Source: Jeotgalibaca sp. MA1X17-3
Lineage (GTDB): Bacteria; Bacillota; Bacilli; Lactobacillales; Aerococcaceae
DNA: 64,000 nucleotides
Assembly: GCF_021513155.1 (NCBI RefSeq)
Contig: NZ_CP090983.1
Coordinates: 1,349,001 to 1,413,000 of the forward strand
Reading direction: 5' to 3'
Of this stretch, positions 8,769 through 18,781 are shown piece after piece. The translations under genes were made by a program, and so were the position numbers. Each line of letters starts with the position of its first letter. Position 1 is the stretch's first letter. The notes beneath the pieces were generated by a model. It did no database searches. It was not told the DNA's origin and was given only the letters and a program-made list of their open reading frames with translations.

Positions 8769-9319
8769 AAGATATATTAATGGACACTTCTGAACGTATG
8801 AAGAAAGCGGAGGCTTCGTTTGAAAGAGAATTAGCTTCCATTCGTGCTGGACGTGCAAATGCTAGTCTACTAGATCGCCTTGAGGTAGAATATTATGGTG
8901 CAAGCACTCCTGTTAATCAACTTGCAACGATCGCTGTTCCAGAGGCAAGAATGCTAACCATCACTCCATACGATAAAACTGTTTTAGGTGATATCGAAAA
9001 AGCTATTTATAAAAGTGATTTAGGCCTTAATCCCGCTAATGATGGAACGTTAATTCGACTTGTGATTCCTCAACTTACTGAAGAACGAAGAAAAGAGTTA
9101 GCAAAATTAGTAGGAAAAGACAGTGAAAACGCAAAAATTGCTGTTCGAAACATTCGTAGAGATGCAATGGACGCTTTGAAAAAAGCTGAGAAAAACAGTG
9201 AAATTACGGAAGATGAATTACATATGACTGAGAAAAAAGTTCAAGAACTAACAGACGAAAGTGTAAAAAATATAGACACGATCGCTGAAAATAAGGAACA
9301 AGAACTACTAGACGTTTAA
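8765..9319 (+). CDS. frr: Ribosome recycling factor
   Basis: RRF splits post-termination ribosomes together with EF-G. The 184-residue protein is full length and contains IRAGRANASLLDRLEVEYYG (about residues 27-46) and the hinge and C-terminal helix with RNIRRDAMDALKK. The ATG overlaps the pyrH stop by four bases. A terminator follows at 9328, closing the pyrH-frr unit. Confidence 0.97.
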   Translation: MKDILMDTSERMKKAEASFERELASIRAGRANASLLDRLEVEYYGASTPVNQLATIAVPEARMLTITPYDKTVLGDIEKAIYKSDLGLNPANDGTLIRLVIPQLTEERRKELAKLVGKDSENAKIAVRNIRRDAMDALKKAEKNSEITEDELHMTEKKVQELTDESVKNIDTIAENKEQELLDV

Positions 9320-9327
9320 TTTTTTAT

Positions 9328-9362
9328 AAGGAAAGAGCGATTATGCTTCTTTCCTTTTTTTA
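9328..9362 (+). terminator. Terminator after frr
   Basis: Stem AAGGAAAG/CTTTCCTT (9328-9335 with 9349-9356) with a 13-base loop, followed by a run of T. Confidence 0.75.
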
Positions 9363-9410
9363 ATGGATAATTTAAAATTTCATAAGAAAGCAGTAATTTG
9401 AGATTCTATG

Positions 9411-9439
9411 TTGGTATTGATAGGAATGTCTGATAAAAT
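9411..9439 (+). promoter_or_regulatory. Promoter of uppS-cdsA-rseP
   Basis: -35 TTGGTA (9411-9416), 17-bp spacer, -10 TAAAAT (9434-9439). It lies between the frr terminator and uppS. Confidence 0.6.
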
Positions 9440-9474
9440 GAATGGAGTTGAAACAGAAAAAGGTAGGGGTAAAA

Positions 9475-10235
9475 ATGGCTATATTTGATAATACAAAAGA
9501 AAAGAAGGAATTAATTCTAGATAAAGAAGGAATGATTCCAGCACATATAGCAATTATTATGGATGGAAATGGTAGATGGGCAAAAAAAGACTCATGCCAA
9601 GAGTATTCGGTCATAAAGAAGGAATGAATACTGTAAAAAAAATTGCAATCCATGCTAGCGCATTAGGAGTAAAAGTTTTATCATTGTACGCTTTTTCCAC
9701 TGAAAATTGGAAGCGTCCAAATGAAGAAGTAAATTTTCTAATGAATTTACCGATTGATTTTTTTGATGTATTTATGCCGGAAATTATTGCTAATAATATT
9801 AAAGTTACAGCAGTTGGAAATGTGGATGAACTTCCTGAAAAAACGAAGTCTATTATTTATAAGGCCATGGAGAAAACAAAAAACAATGAAGGTCTTATTC
9901 TAAACTTTGCTTTTAATTATGGTTCACGTTTAGAAATTACCAAGGTAATGCAAGATGCTGCACAAGAAGTCAAAATGGGAACCTTACTTCCAGAAGAAAT
10001 TACCGAACAATATATATCCGATCATCTATTTACTGGGATGTTAGGAGCTTACAAAGATCCTGAATTATTAATTCGTACAAGTGGTGAATTGCGTATCAGC
10101 AACTTTTTACTCTGGCAAATTGCTTATAGTGAGCTATATTTTACAAAAGAATTTTGGCCGGATTTTAGTGTATCCTCTTTAGAAAAAGCAATTGCAACAT
10201 ACCAAAATCGAAACCGTCGTTTCGGAGGGTTATGA
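9475..10235 (+). pseudogene. uppS: Undecaprenyl diphosphate synthase, frameshifted in this sequence
   Basis: UppS builds the C55 lipid carrier for peptidoglycan from isopentenyl units. The conceptual 253-residue protein shows HIAIIMDGNGRWAKK, then RLMPRVFGHKEG and LYAFSTENWKRP, and near the end LLIRTSGELRISNF. After WAKK the frame moves by one. The run of seven A at 9582-9588 needs eight. One missing base restores the whole family alignment, so this is probably a sequencing error in an essential gene. The start ATG 9475 has a weak GGGG box. The stop is nine bases before cdsA. Confidence 0.9.
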
Positions 10236-10244
10236 GGTGAAAAA

Positions 10245-11044
10245 ATGAAAACAAGAACAATTACAGGGTTAATTGCCGTAGCTGTCTTTCTTCCAATGGT
10301 TTGGTACGGTTCCTGGTTACTAGTTTTAGGTACTTGCATCCTGGGATTAATAGGGATATCTGAATTCTTTATGATGAAAGAAAAAAGTTTTTTAGTTTAA
10401 TGGGGCTTATTGCTTCAATAACTACGATTTTTTTAATGTTGCCTGAAACGTATTTAACTTTTTTACCGAATGGAATTACAACGATCCACCTTTTTTACTT
10501 AGGTGCAATGTTGATGCTTGTCATGACGGTACTTTCTAAAAATGAATTTACTTTTGATGATGCAGGAGTCTTTATGCTTGCTTCTTTATATGTAGGAAGA
10601 GGCTTCCATTACTTTTTAATGACCGCAGATATGGGGTTTTTTACAGTCATGTTTGTTTTATTCATCGTATGGTCTACAGATATAGGCGCTTATTTATTAG
10701 GAATGAAATTTGGGAAAACAAAGTTAGCTCCTGTTATTAGCCCCAACAAGTCCATTGAAGGCGCTGTTGGCGGAGTAGCAACGGCAGTAGTAGTCTCCTT
10801 AATTTATGTTACCTTTTACAATCAAATGAATTTATCAATTCTTCTACTAGTCTTTCTAACGATTTTGCTATCGGTAGTAGGCCAGTTGGGTGACCTAACT
10901 GAATCTGCTTTTAAAAGATATTTTGGAGTGAAAGACTCTGGGAAAATTCTGCCTGGACACGGAGGTATTTTAGATCGTTTTGATAGTCTCCTTTTTGTAA
11001 TGCCTTTGTTTCAAATCTTTTTGAGTATCTACCAACTTAATTAA
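10245..11044 (+). pseudogene. cdsA: Phosphatidate cytidylyltransferase, frameshifted in this sequence
   Basis: CdsA makes CDP-diacylglycerol, the precursor of anionic phospholipids, in the membrane. The conceptual 266-residue protein has many membrane helices and the family signature near the C-terminus (GDLTESAFKRYFGVKDSGK, then ILPGHGGILDRFDSL). The N-terminal 50 residues (from ATG 10245) end at TAA 10398-10400. The run of six T at 10388-10393 needs seven to continue as SFFSLMGLIAS. This is the second such lesion within 1 kb. dxr, which follows cdsA in Bacillus, is absent; the next gene is rseP. Confidence 0.9.
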
Positions 11045-11079
11045 ATGAACGTATTCTGTAAGGATAGGAAGTGCTATAG

Positions 11080-12351
11080 TTGATACAAACCATTATTACC
11101 TTCATTATTATTTTTAGTATTCTAGTGATTATCCATGAATTTGGACATTTTTACTTTGCAAAAAAAGCTGGAATCTTAGTACGAGAATTCGCAATTGGAA
11201 TGGGACCGAAAATATTTTCCACACACAAGAATGGCACAACCTATACTATTCGTATTCTTCCAATTGGTGGATATGTACGAATGGCAGGGTATGGTGATGA
11301 GGATGTTGATCTAAAACCAGGAATGCCTGTTAAAATTACGGTAGATGATGATAACCAAGTAACCAAAATCAATTTATCGGATCATCAACAATTGAATGCT
11401 GTTCCTTTAGAATTAATCTCATCTGATATCGAAAAAGAGATGTTTCTCGTAGGTACCACACCTGGTAAAAGCGAACCTGTACGTTACTCTGTTAAGCGAG
11501 ATGCGATTATTGTAGAAACAGACGGAACAGAGATACAAGTTGCTCCAATTGAAGTACAATTTCAATCAGCGAGTCTTGGGAAGCGTATGATGACAAATTT
11601 TGCAGGACCAATGAACAATTATATTTTAGGAATTATTGTCTTCTCCCTATTGGCTTTCTTTCAAGGGGGCGTTGTTTTAGATGACAATCTACTGGGTGAC
11701 ATTCAACCCAATAGTCCAGCTGAATTAGCTGGCTTGCAAAAAGGAGATACCATCGTAGCAGTAGACGATACTGATATATCGACGTGGCAAGAACTAGTGA
11801 AAACCATTCAAGAGAACCCGAATGAAGAATTAATCTTCAGTGTTCAAAAAGAAGACGATGTAAAGATGGTTGCCGTTACACCGAAAAGTCAAACGGATGA
11901 ATCAGGTAATACATATGGTTTGATTGGAGTAGCTGCTCCTGTCGATACAAGTTTCCTAGGGAAGCTAACCTATGGATTTAAAGAAACATGGTTTATCGCT
12001 ACTTCTATCTTCGGTTTAATTTTTTCCATGTTTACGAGTGGGTTTGAGATAGATGCCTTCGGAGGTCCAGTTGCAATCTATGCAGCTACTGAAGAAGTAG
12101 TCAGTTATGGTGCATTAAGTGTCCTTAGCTTTTTAGGATTCCTCAGTGTAAATTTAGGAACGGTGAACTTACTGCCTATTCCTGCTTTAGATGGAGGCAA
12201 ACTTTTACTTAATGTAATTGAAGGAATCAGAGGAAAACCTCTTGAACCAGAAAAAGAAGGAATCATTACGGTTATTGGTGTAGGTTTACTACTCATCCTT
12301 ATGGTATTAGTAACTTGGAATGATATCCAGCGTTTCTTTTTTGGTGGATAA
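11080..12351 (+). CDS. rseP: Intramembrane zinc metalloprotease RseP (RasP)
   Basis: This is a site-2 protease that cleaves anti-sigma factors and signal-peptide remnants within the membrane. The first helix carries the zinc motif HEFGH (about residue 19). A PDZ domain covers roughly residues 205-275, and the third zinc ligand lies in NLLPIPALDGGK near the C-terminus. The 423-residue length is normal. The start is TTG with an AAGGATAGG box; an in-frame stop lies just upstream, so the choice is firm. It is last in the uppS-cdsA-rseP unit, followed by a strong terminator. proS, its usual downstream partner, is missing. Confidence 0.94.
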   Translation: MIQTIITFIIIFSILVIIHEFGHFYFAKKAGILVREFAIGMGPKIFSTHKNGTTYTIRILPIGGYVRMAGYGDEDVDLKPGMPVKITVDDDNQVTKINLSDHQQLNAVPLELISSDIEKEMFLVGTTPGKSEPVRYSVKRDAIIVETDGTEIQVAPIEVQFQSASLGKRMMTNFAGPMNNYILGIIVFSLLAFFQGGVVLDDNLLGDIQPNSPAELAGLQKGDTIVAVDDTDISTWQELVKTIQENPNEELIFSVQKEDDVKMVAVTPKSQTDESGNTYGLIGVAAPVDTSFLGKLTYGFKETWFIATSIFGLIFSMFTSGFEIDAFGGPVAIYAATEEVVSYGALSVLSFLGFLSVNLGTVNLLPIPALDGGKLLLNVIEGIRGKPLEPEKEGIITVIGVGLLLILMVLVTWNDIQRFFFGG

Positions 12352-12379
12352 ACTATAAATAAATAATTCGTATATTACA

Positions 12380-12426
12380 AAAAGATTCAAAGGAAAGCCT
12401 TTATGGATTCTTTGAATCTTTTCATT
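12380..12426 (+). terminator. Terminator after rseP
   Basis: A 13-bp perfect stem (12380-12392 with 12410-12422) ending in TTTTCATTTT. It lies between rseP and polC, which is why the polC start is taken downstream of it. Confidence 0.85.
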
Positions 12427-12447
12427 TTGAAAGAGGGATCAATCGTA

Positions 12448-15400
12448 ATGAATAAACATGAACTTTTTCAACAACTGTTAGAACAAATAAATCTTCATCA
12501 TGAACCAGAATATCTTCCTTATTTTGAAGGAGGCGAAATTGAAAAGGTATTGGTTTACAAAAAGCAAAAAACGTGGACCTTTTTATTTCATTTCAATGAT
12601 ATTCTGCCTTTTGAAGTATTCCAAGCACTAAATCTTCATTTAAAAACGGCTTTTAAAAATATAGCGACCATTGATATTCGTATCAAATGTAAGGAAGCCG
12701 TACTAACCGATGAGAAAATACTGGATTACTGGCAGACAGTAGTTGAAAGAAGTAATATATCATCTCCTGTTGTCCAAGATATTTTAAGAAAACATTCTCC
12801 TACTGTTACAAACGGAAAAGTATTATTGAGTATGGATAATGAAATAACTCAAAATCATCTTAAAGATAACTATTTATCTGTTATTCAACAAAATTTTTTG
12901 GTACTAGGATTTCCAGACTTTCAAATTCAGTTGAATGTGAATCAAGAAGCTTCTGAAGAAAGACGGGTCAAGTACTTAGAAAGAAAACAAGAGCAAGAAG
13001 ATATAATGGTTCGTCAAGCAGAAGAAAATATAAAACAACTGGAACAACAAAATAAACAAAGTCATTCTGGTGCTAGTAGTGGCATTTTACAATTAGGAAA
13101 TAAAATTCCTGAATCAGAGGATATTCGTCAAATGATTACCATTAAAGAAGAAGAACGCTCGGTAGTTGTACAAGGAAATGTTTTTGATTTTGAAGTGCGC
13201 GAACTAAGATCTGGAAGAAAAATTTTGACCTTTAAAATTACTGATTACAGTTCTTCTTTTAGTGTGAAAATGTTTTCTTCAAATGAAAAAGATGAAGCAA
13301 ATTTTGAAAAGATTCAAAAAGGGAAATGGGTACGTGTCCGAGGAAGCGTTCAGGAAGACATGTACATGCGTGATTTAGTGATTACCGCACGGGATATTAA
13401 CGAAGTAAAAGTTCCCGTCCGAAAAGATACTGCTCCAGAAGGTGAAAAACGTGTTGAATTACATTTGCATACAAAGATGAGCCAGATGGATGCTACCAAC
13501 CATATCTCTGATTATGTTGCTCAAGCAGCTAAGTGGGGGCATAAAGCTATTGCCGTTACCGATCATGCGGTTGCACAAGCTTATCCAGATGCACATGCTG
13601 CTGGACAAAAGCATGGTGTAAAAATTTTATATGGAGTGGAAGCAAATATTGTAGACGATGGAGTCCCTGTTGCATATAATGTCACTGATGCCGAACTTGC
13701 TGAATCCACTTATGTTGTTTTTGATGTTGAGACAACCGGTCTTTCCGCTGTTTATGATTCGATTATTGAGTTGGCGGCCGTAAAAATGTACAAAGGGAAT
13801 GTTATCGATACTTTTGAGGCATTTATTAATCCAGGCAAGCCTTTATCTCAATTAATTATTCAATTGACCGGAATTACCGATCAAATGTTAAAGGATGCTC
13901 CTTCCGAAGACAAAATTGTCCCTTCTTTTAAAGAATTTTGTGGTGACTCTATTCTAGTAGCCCATAACGCATCTTTTGATATGGGCTTCTTGAATAAAAG
14001 TTATGAAAGAAATGGGATAGAAGATGCTCCTAATCCGGTTATCGATACGTTGGAATTATCAAGGTTTTTGCATCCACAACTGCGTTCACACAGGCTGAAT
14101 ACGCTCGCTAAAAAGTATAATGTCAATTTAGAACAACATCACCGAGCTGTATTTGATGCAGAAACAACTGGTCATTTATGCTGGATATTCCTAAAGGAGG
14201 CAGCAGAGGATCATCAAATATTTTATCATCATGAATTGAATAAAGAAGTAGGTAAGGGTGATTCCTATAAACTAGCTCGCCCCTTCCATGTAACGATTCT
14301 CGCTAAAAATCAAGATGGCCTAAAAGATTTGTTCAAATTAATTAGTGCTTCTAATATCAATTATTTCTATCGAACTCCACGAATTCCACGGAGCTTGCTA
14401 AAAGAAAACCGTGAAAATCTATTAATTGGCTCTTCCTGTAGTCAAGGAGAAATTTTTGAGTCCATGATGCAAAGAGGAAGGGAAGACGCGAAAGCGAAAG
14501 CTCAATTTTATGATTATTTGGAAGTCATGCCCAAGCCCGTTTATCGTAGTTTAATCAAACGAGAAATGGTAAAAAATGAAAAAGACTTAGAGGAAATCAT
14601 TAGTCAAATCGTAAAAATCGGTGATGAATTAGATAAACCGGTTGTTGCTACTGGGAATGTTCACTATCTGAATGAAGAGGATTCCATTTATCGAGAAATT
14701 TTGTTGGGTTCTATTAAGATGAATCAAGGAAAAGAATTATTCTTACCTAAAGTCCATTTCCGTACTACAAATGAAATGCTCGATGAGTTTGAATTTCTAG
14801 GAAAAGATAAAGCAAAAGAAATCGTTGTTCAAAATCCTGAGAAAATTGCGGATTCTATTGAGGAAATACTTCCTATTAAAGATAAACTATATACACCCAA
14901 TATGGATGGTTCAAATGAAGAAATTACTAATTTATCTTATAATGAAGCCAAACGTCTATATGGAGAGGACCTTCCTGAAATTGTAGAGAAGCGTCTTCAA
15001 AAAGAGTTAAAAAGTATTATTGGAAATGGGTTCTCAGTTATTTACTTAATTTCCCAAAAGTTAGTATTAAAAAGTAATCAAGACGGCTATTTAGTTGGAT
15101 CACGAGGATCAGTTGGATCTAGTTTTGTAGCGACGATGACTGGTATTACGGAAGTGAACCCATTACCACCGCACTACCGTTGCCAGAATTGTCATTATAG
15201 TCATTTCTTTACAGATGGTTCGATCGGATCTGGGTATGACTTGGAAGAAAAAGATTGTCCAAACTGTGGAAATAAACTCAGTCGAGATGGACAAGATATT
15301 CCCTTTGAAACATTTTTAGGATTCTATGGTGATAAAGTACCTGATATTGACTTGAACTTTTCTGGTGATTACCAAGCAAAAGCTCACGCCTATACGAAAG

Positions 15401-16767
15401 ATCTTTTTGGAGAAGAGTATGTGTATCGTGCAGGAACTATCGGAACCGTTGCGGATAAAACAGCATTTGGTTATGTAAAAGGGTATGAACGAGATCGAGA
15501 TTACCATTATTCATCCGCCGAAATTGATCGATTAGCAAAGGGATGTACGGGAGTAAAAAGAAATACAGGGCAGCATCCAGGGGGAATTATTGTTATTCCT
15601 GATTATATGGATGTCTATGATTTTACACCCATCCAGTTTCCAGCTGATGCTCAAGATTCTGAATGGAAAACGACTCATTTCGACTTCCACTCAATTCATG
15701 ACAATGTTTTGAAATTAGATATTCTGGGTCATGATGATCCAACGGTTATTCGAATGCTTCAAGATTTATCTGGAATGGATCCTCAAGACATTCCACCAAA
15801 TGATCCAGATGTGATGAAGTTGTTTAGTGGTACAGATGTATTGGGAGTAACACCTAAGCAAATCTTTAGTAATACCGGTACTTTAGGAATTCCAGAATTT
15901 GGAACTAAATTCGTAAGAGGAATGTTAGAACAAACCAAACCGAATACATTTGCAGAATTACTACAAATTTCTGGACTATCTCATGGAACGGATGTGTACT
16001 TAGGGAATGCAGAAGTCCTTATCCGTGATAATAATATTCCTTTGGCTGAAGTAATTGGTTGTCGTGATGACATCATGGTTTATTTAATTCATGCAGGGAT
16101 GGAAGATGGTCTGGCATTTAAAATTATGGAGAGTGTTCGAAAAGGAAAAGGAATTCCAGACGAATGGCAAGCAGAAATGCGTGCAAGCAAAGTACCTGAA
16201 TGGTATATTCAATCCTGTTTGAAGATCAAATATATGTTCCCTAAAGCTCATGCTGCAGCATACGTATTAATGGCTTTACGGGTTGCCTATTTTAAAGTTC
16301 ACGATCCTCTTCTATACTACAGTGCATACTTCTCTATACGAGCGAATGATTTTGATTTAGCAGCTATGGCTCAAGGAAAAGAAATGATTAAAGCACGCAT
16401 GAAAGAAATTATGGACAAAGGTATGGATGCTTCTGTTAAAGAAAAAAATCTACTAACTGTTTTAGAGCTTTCCAATGAAATGGTAGAGCGTGGATTTGAA
16501 TTTAAAATGGTAGATCTTGATAAATCAGATGCCTCTAAGTTCATTATTGAAGGCAATAGTTTGATTGCACCATTTCGCGCTATTTCTGGTTTAGGGGTCA
16601 ACGTAGCTAGTCAAATTATTCAGGCTAGAGAAGAAAAACCATTTTTATCCAAAGAAGATTTAGCTATTCGTGGTAAAGTTTCTAAAACAATTATCGAATA
16701 TATGACAGAACATGACGTATTAAAGGATCTTCCTGATGAAAATCAGCTCTCTTTATTCGATTTTTAA
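12448..16767 (+). CDS. polC: DNA polymerase III alpha subunit, Gram-positive PolC type
   Basis: PolC is the main replicative polymerase of low-GC Gram-positives, with built-in proofreading. The 1439-residue protein has, in order, an N-terminal domain; an OB fold (about 230-320); a PHP domain split around the exonuclease (HLHTKMSQMDATNH); the DEDD exonuclease (VVFDVETTGLS, HNASFDMGFLN); the polymerase with zinc finger CQNC...CPNC and the catalytic region VPDIDLNFSGDY; and a C-terminal duplex-binding part. ATG 12448 follows an AAGAGGG box. An upstream in-frame ATG at 12403 lies inside the rseP terminator and is unlikely. Confidence 0.96.
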   Translation: MNKHELFQQLLEQINLHHEPEYLPYFEGGEIEKVLVYKKQKTWTFLFHFNDILPFEVFQALNLHLKTAFKNIATIDIRIKCKEAVLTDEKILDYWQTVVERSNISSPVVQDILRKHSPTVTNGKVLLSMDNEITQNHLKDNYLSVIQQNFLVLGFPDFQIQLNVNQEASEERRVKYLERKQEQEDIMVRQAEENIKQLEQQNKQSHSGASSGILQLGNKIPESEDIRQMITIKEEERSVVVQGNVFDFEVRELRSGRKILTFKITDYSSSFSVKMFSSNEKDEANFEKIQKGKWVRVRGSVQEDMYMRDLVITARDINEVKVPVRKDTAPEGEKRVELHLHTKMSQMDATNHISDYVAQAAKWGHKAIAVTDHAVAQAYPDAHAAGQKHGVKILYGVEANIVDDGVPVAYNVTDAELAESTYVVFDVETTGLSAVYDSIIELAAVKMYKGNVIDTFEAFINPGKPLSQLIIQLTGITDQMLKDAPSEDKIVPSFKEFCGDSILVAHNASFDMGFLNKSYERNGIEDAPNPVIDTLELSRFLHPQLRSHRLNTLAKKYNVNLEQHHRAVFDAETTGHLCWIFLKEAAEDHQIFYHHELNKEVGKGDSYKLARPFHVTILAKNQDGLKDLFKLISASNINYFYRTPRIPRSLLKENRENLLIGSSCSQGEIFESMMQRGREDAKAKAQFYDYLEVMPKPVYRSLIKREMVKNEKDLEEIISQIVKIGDELDKPVVATGNVHYLNEEDSIYREILLGSIKMNQGKELFLPKVHFRTTNEMLDEFEFLGKDKAKEIVVQNPEKIADSIEEILPIKDKLYTPNMDGSNEEITNLSYNEAKRLYGEDLPEIVEKRLQKELKSIIGNGFSVIYLISQKLVLKSNQDGYLVGSRGSVGSSFVATMTGITEVNPLPPHYRCQNCHYSHFFTDGSIGSGYDLEEKDCPNCGNKLSRDGQDIPFETFLGFYGDKVPDIDLNFSGDYQAKAHAYTKDLFGEEYVYRAGTIGTVADKTAFGYVKGYERDRDYHYSSAEIDRLAKGCTGVKRNTGQHPGGIIVIPDYMDVYDFTPIQFPADAQDSEWKTTHFDFHSIHDNVLKLDILGHDDPTVIRMLQDLSGMDPQDIPPNDPDVMKLFSGTDVLGVTPKQIFSNTGTLGIPEFGTKFVRGMLEQTKPNTFAELLQISGLSHGTDVYLGNAEVLIRDNNIPLAEVIGCRDDIMVYLIHAGMEDGLAFKIMESVRKGKGIPDEWQAEMRASKVPEWYIQSCLKIKYMFPKAHAAAYVLMALRVAYFKVHDPLLYYSAYFSIRANDFDLAAMAQGKEMIKARMKEIMDKGMDASVKEKNLLTVLELSNEMVERGFEFKMVDLDKSDASKFIIEGNSLIAPFRAISGLGVNVASQIIQAREEKPFLSKEDLAIRGKVSKTIIEYMTEHDVLKDLPDENQLSLFDF

Positions 16768-16796
16768 TCTCGAAAAGTCTATAACAAAGCCTTTTC

Positions 16797-16825
16797 TTGC
16801 ATTTATCATGAAAGTAGTGTATGAT
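16797..16825 (+). promoter_or_regulatory. Promoter of the rimP-nusA-infB operon
   Basis: -35 TTGCAT (16797-16802), 17-bp spacer, -10 TATGAT (16820-16825). It is followed by a terminator-like hairpin before rimP. Confidence 0.7.
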
Positions 16826-16852
16826 TAGGAAAGAATAAAAATCTTGCGGAGG

Positions 16853-16879
16853 GAGTGAGCGGAAACGCTCGCTCTTTTT
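16853..16879 (+). terminator. Leader terminator upstream of rimP-nusA (putative attenuator)
   Basis: A 9-bp stem GAGTGAGCG/CGCTCGCTC (one G-U pair) is closed by a GAAA tetraloop and followed by TTTTT. It sits about 27 bases after the -10 box and 50 bases before the rimP start, so it must be read through for the operon to be expressed. In Bacillus subtilis NusA is reported to limit its own operon by leader termination; the same role here is inferred. Confidence 0.75.
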
Positions 16880-16931
16880 AACGCAATAAGCCATAATTAA
16901 TAATTGTTAAAATATACAAGGGAGGGTTTTT

Positions 16932-17405
16932 GTGAGCCGAGTAATTGATGTTGTAAAAGAAGCTGTTTTACCTATTTTGGAAGAGCAGAACTTTGAATTG
17001 GTTGATACTGAATTTTTAAAAGAAGGAAAGAATTGGTTTTTAAGACTCTATATCGACAAACCGGGTGGGATTGATATTGAAGATTGTGCATGGGTCAGTG
17101 AAAAGGTAAGTGACTTGTTAGATGAAATGGATCCAGATCCAATTCCTCAAGCCTACTTTCTAGAAGTATCTTCACCTGGAGCTGAACGGCCATTAAAAAC
17201 AGATCAAGACCTGGAAAATGCAATTGGAAGTTATGTGAATCTTTCTTACTATCAAGCAATTGAAGGTGAAAAATTTCATGAAGGGACTCTTTTATCTGTT
17301 ACGGATGAAGTTGTTTCTTTAGAAATTAGAATAAAAACAAGAACAAAAACTATTGAAATTCCACGTGAAAAGATTGCTAAAGCTAGATTGGCTATCAAAT
17401 TTTAA
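16932..17405 (+). CDS. rimP: Ribosome maturation factor RimP
   Basis: RimP assists assembly of the 30S subunit. The 157-residue protein has the family pattern with LYIDKPGGIDIEDCAWVS and YFLEVSSPGAERPLKT, then a small C-terminal SH3-like domain. The start is GTG, preceded by GGGAGGG. It is the first gene of the rimP-nusA-ylxR-ylxQ-infB-rbfA operon, as in most Firmicutes. Confidence 0.95.
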   Translation: MSRVIDVVKEAVLPILEEQNFELVDTEFLKEGKNWFLRLYIDKPGGIDIEDCAWVSEKVSDLLDEMDPDPIPQAYFLEVSSPGAERPLKTDQDLENAIGSYVNLSYYQAIEGEKFHEGTLLSVTDEVVSLEIRIKTRTKTIEIPREKIAKARLAIKF

Positions 17406-17429
17406 GGAATAGTCGGGAGTGAAGAAAAA

Positions 17430-18764
17430 TTGAATAAAGATATGCTGAATGCTTTGGATGTCCTCGAAAAAGAAAAAGGGATTTCTAAAGAGATTGTCGT
17501 AAATGCACTAGAAGCTGCATTAATTTCTGCTTACAAAAGAAATTATGGACAAGCTCAAAATGTGGAAGTTGAATTTAATGATAAAACAGGAGATATCCAC
17601 GTTTATTCTGTAAAAGAAGTAGTCGATATGGTATTTGATTCCACTTTAGAAGTAAGCATAGAAGACGCATTAGAAAAAAATAAAGCGTATGAATTAGGTG
17701 ATAAAATTCGTTTCGAAGTAACACCTAAAGATTTTGGTCGAATTGCAGCTCAAACTGCAAAACAAGTAATTATGCAACGAATCCGTGAAGCGGAACGTAG
17801 TATTATTTATGATGAGTTTATTGCTTATGAAAATGATATTTTAACAGGAGTGGTAGAGCGTCAAGACTCTCGCTATATCTATGTAAACTTAGGTAAAATT
17901 GAATCCGTTCTTCCTAAACAAGAACAAATTCCTGGTGAAGAATTTCAAGCACATGATCGTATAAAAGTTTATATTACAAAAGTGGATAACACTTCAAAAG
18001 GCCCTCAAATTTATGTAAGCCGAAGCCATCCAGATTTGTTGAAACGATTATTTGAGCAAGAAATACCAGAAATTTACGATGGTGTTGTAGAAATTGTCTC
18101 CATTGCTCGTGAAGCGGGAGATCGATCGAAAGTTGCTGTTCGTTCTCGTGATGTAAATGTTGATCCAGTTGGAACCTGTGTTGGCCCTCGCGGACAACGT
18201 GTTCAAACAATTGTTAATGAATTACGAGGAGAAAATATGGACATTGTTAAATGGGATGAAGAGCCTTCTGTTTATATTGCAAATGCTTTAAACCCAGCAC
18301 AAGTCGTTCATGTTGATTTCCATCCGGCAGAAGGAAGTTGTACCGTAGTCGTTCCAGACTTTCAATTATCTCTTGCTATTGGTAAAAAAGGACAGAATGC
18401 TCGCTTAGCAGCGAAGCTAACTGGATTTAAAATCGATATCAAATCTGAGAGTGATTATAATAATATAATGGCTAAAAAAATTGCATCTGGTGAAGCGAAA
18501 GCGGTAGTACCTGAAGAAGAGGAAGTAGAAGCAACTCGTACCAATTCTGAGCCTATTGAACATCTTTTAGCTAATCCGGAAAATATTTCTGTCAATGATT
18601 ATATTGAAGAGTTAGAAGAAACGGAATCAGAGGAGCAATTGAATACAAAAGAAGAACTTGCAGAAGATGTTCTTACCGCTGATGATGTAGAAGATCGAAT
18701 TGCAGAAGTTGAACTTGATCCGGAAGAGGATTACAATGAGTTGTTAGAAGATCATCAAGATTAA
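17430..18764 (+). CDS. nusA: Transcription termination/antitermination factor NusA
   Basis: NusA binds RNA polymerase and modulates pausing and intrinsic termination. Over 444 residues it has the N-terminal RNAP-binding domain (1-130), an S1 domain (about 135-200), and two KH domains with GTCVGPRGQRVQTIVNEL and LAIGKKGQNARLAAKLTG. A strongly acidic tail of about 90 residues is rich in Glu and Asp. The start is TTG with a GGGAGTGA box. An intrinsic terminator in the operon leader could give feedback by NusA itself. Confidence 0.95.
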   Translation: MNKDMLNALDVLEKEKGISKEIVVNALEAALISAYKRNYGQAQNVEVEFNDKTGDIHVYSVKEVVDMVFDSTLEVSIEDALEKNKAYELGDKIRFEVTPKDFGRIAAQTAKQVIMQRIREAERSIIYDEFIAYENDILTGVVERQDSRYIYVNLGKIESVLPKQEQIPGEEFQAHDRIKVYITKVDNTSKGPQIYVSRSHPDLLKRLFEQEIPEIYDGVVEIVSIAREAGDRSKVAVRSRDVNVDPVGTCVGPRGQRVQTIVNELRGENMDIVKWDEEPSVYIANALNPAQVVHVDFHPAEGSCTVVVPDFQLSLAIGKKGQNARLAAKLTGFKIDIKSESDYNNIMAKKIASGEAKAVVPEEEEVEATRTNSEPIEHLLANPENISVNDYIEELEETESEEQLNTKEELAEDVLTADDVEDRIAEVELDPEEDYNELLEDHQD

Positions 18765-18781
18765 TAACGAGGTGACTATTT

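Noticed and set aside
9582..9588. Programmed frameshifting in uppS
   Set aside because: No stimulatory structure or internal Shine-Dalgarno is evident, and the same type of lesion recurs in many unrelated genes, which favours error.
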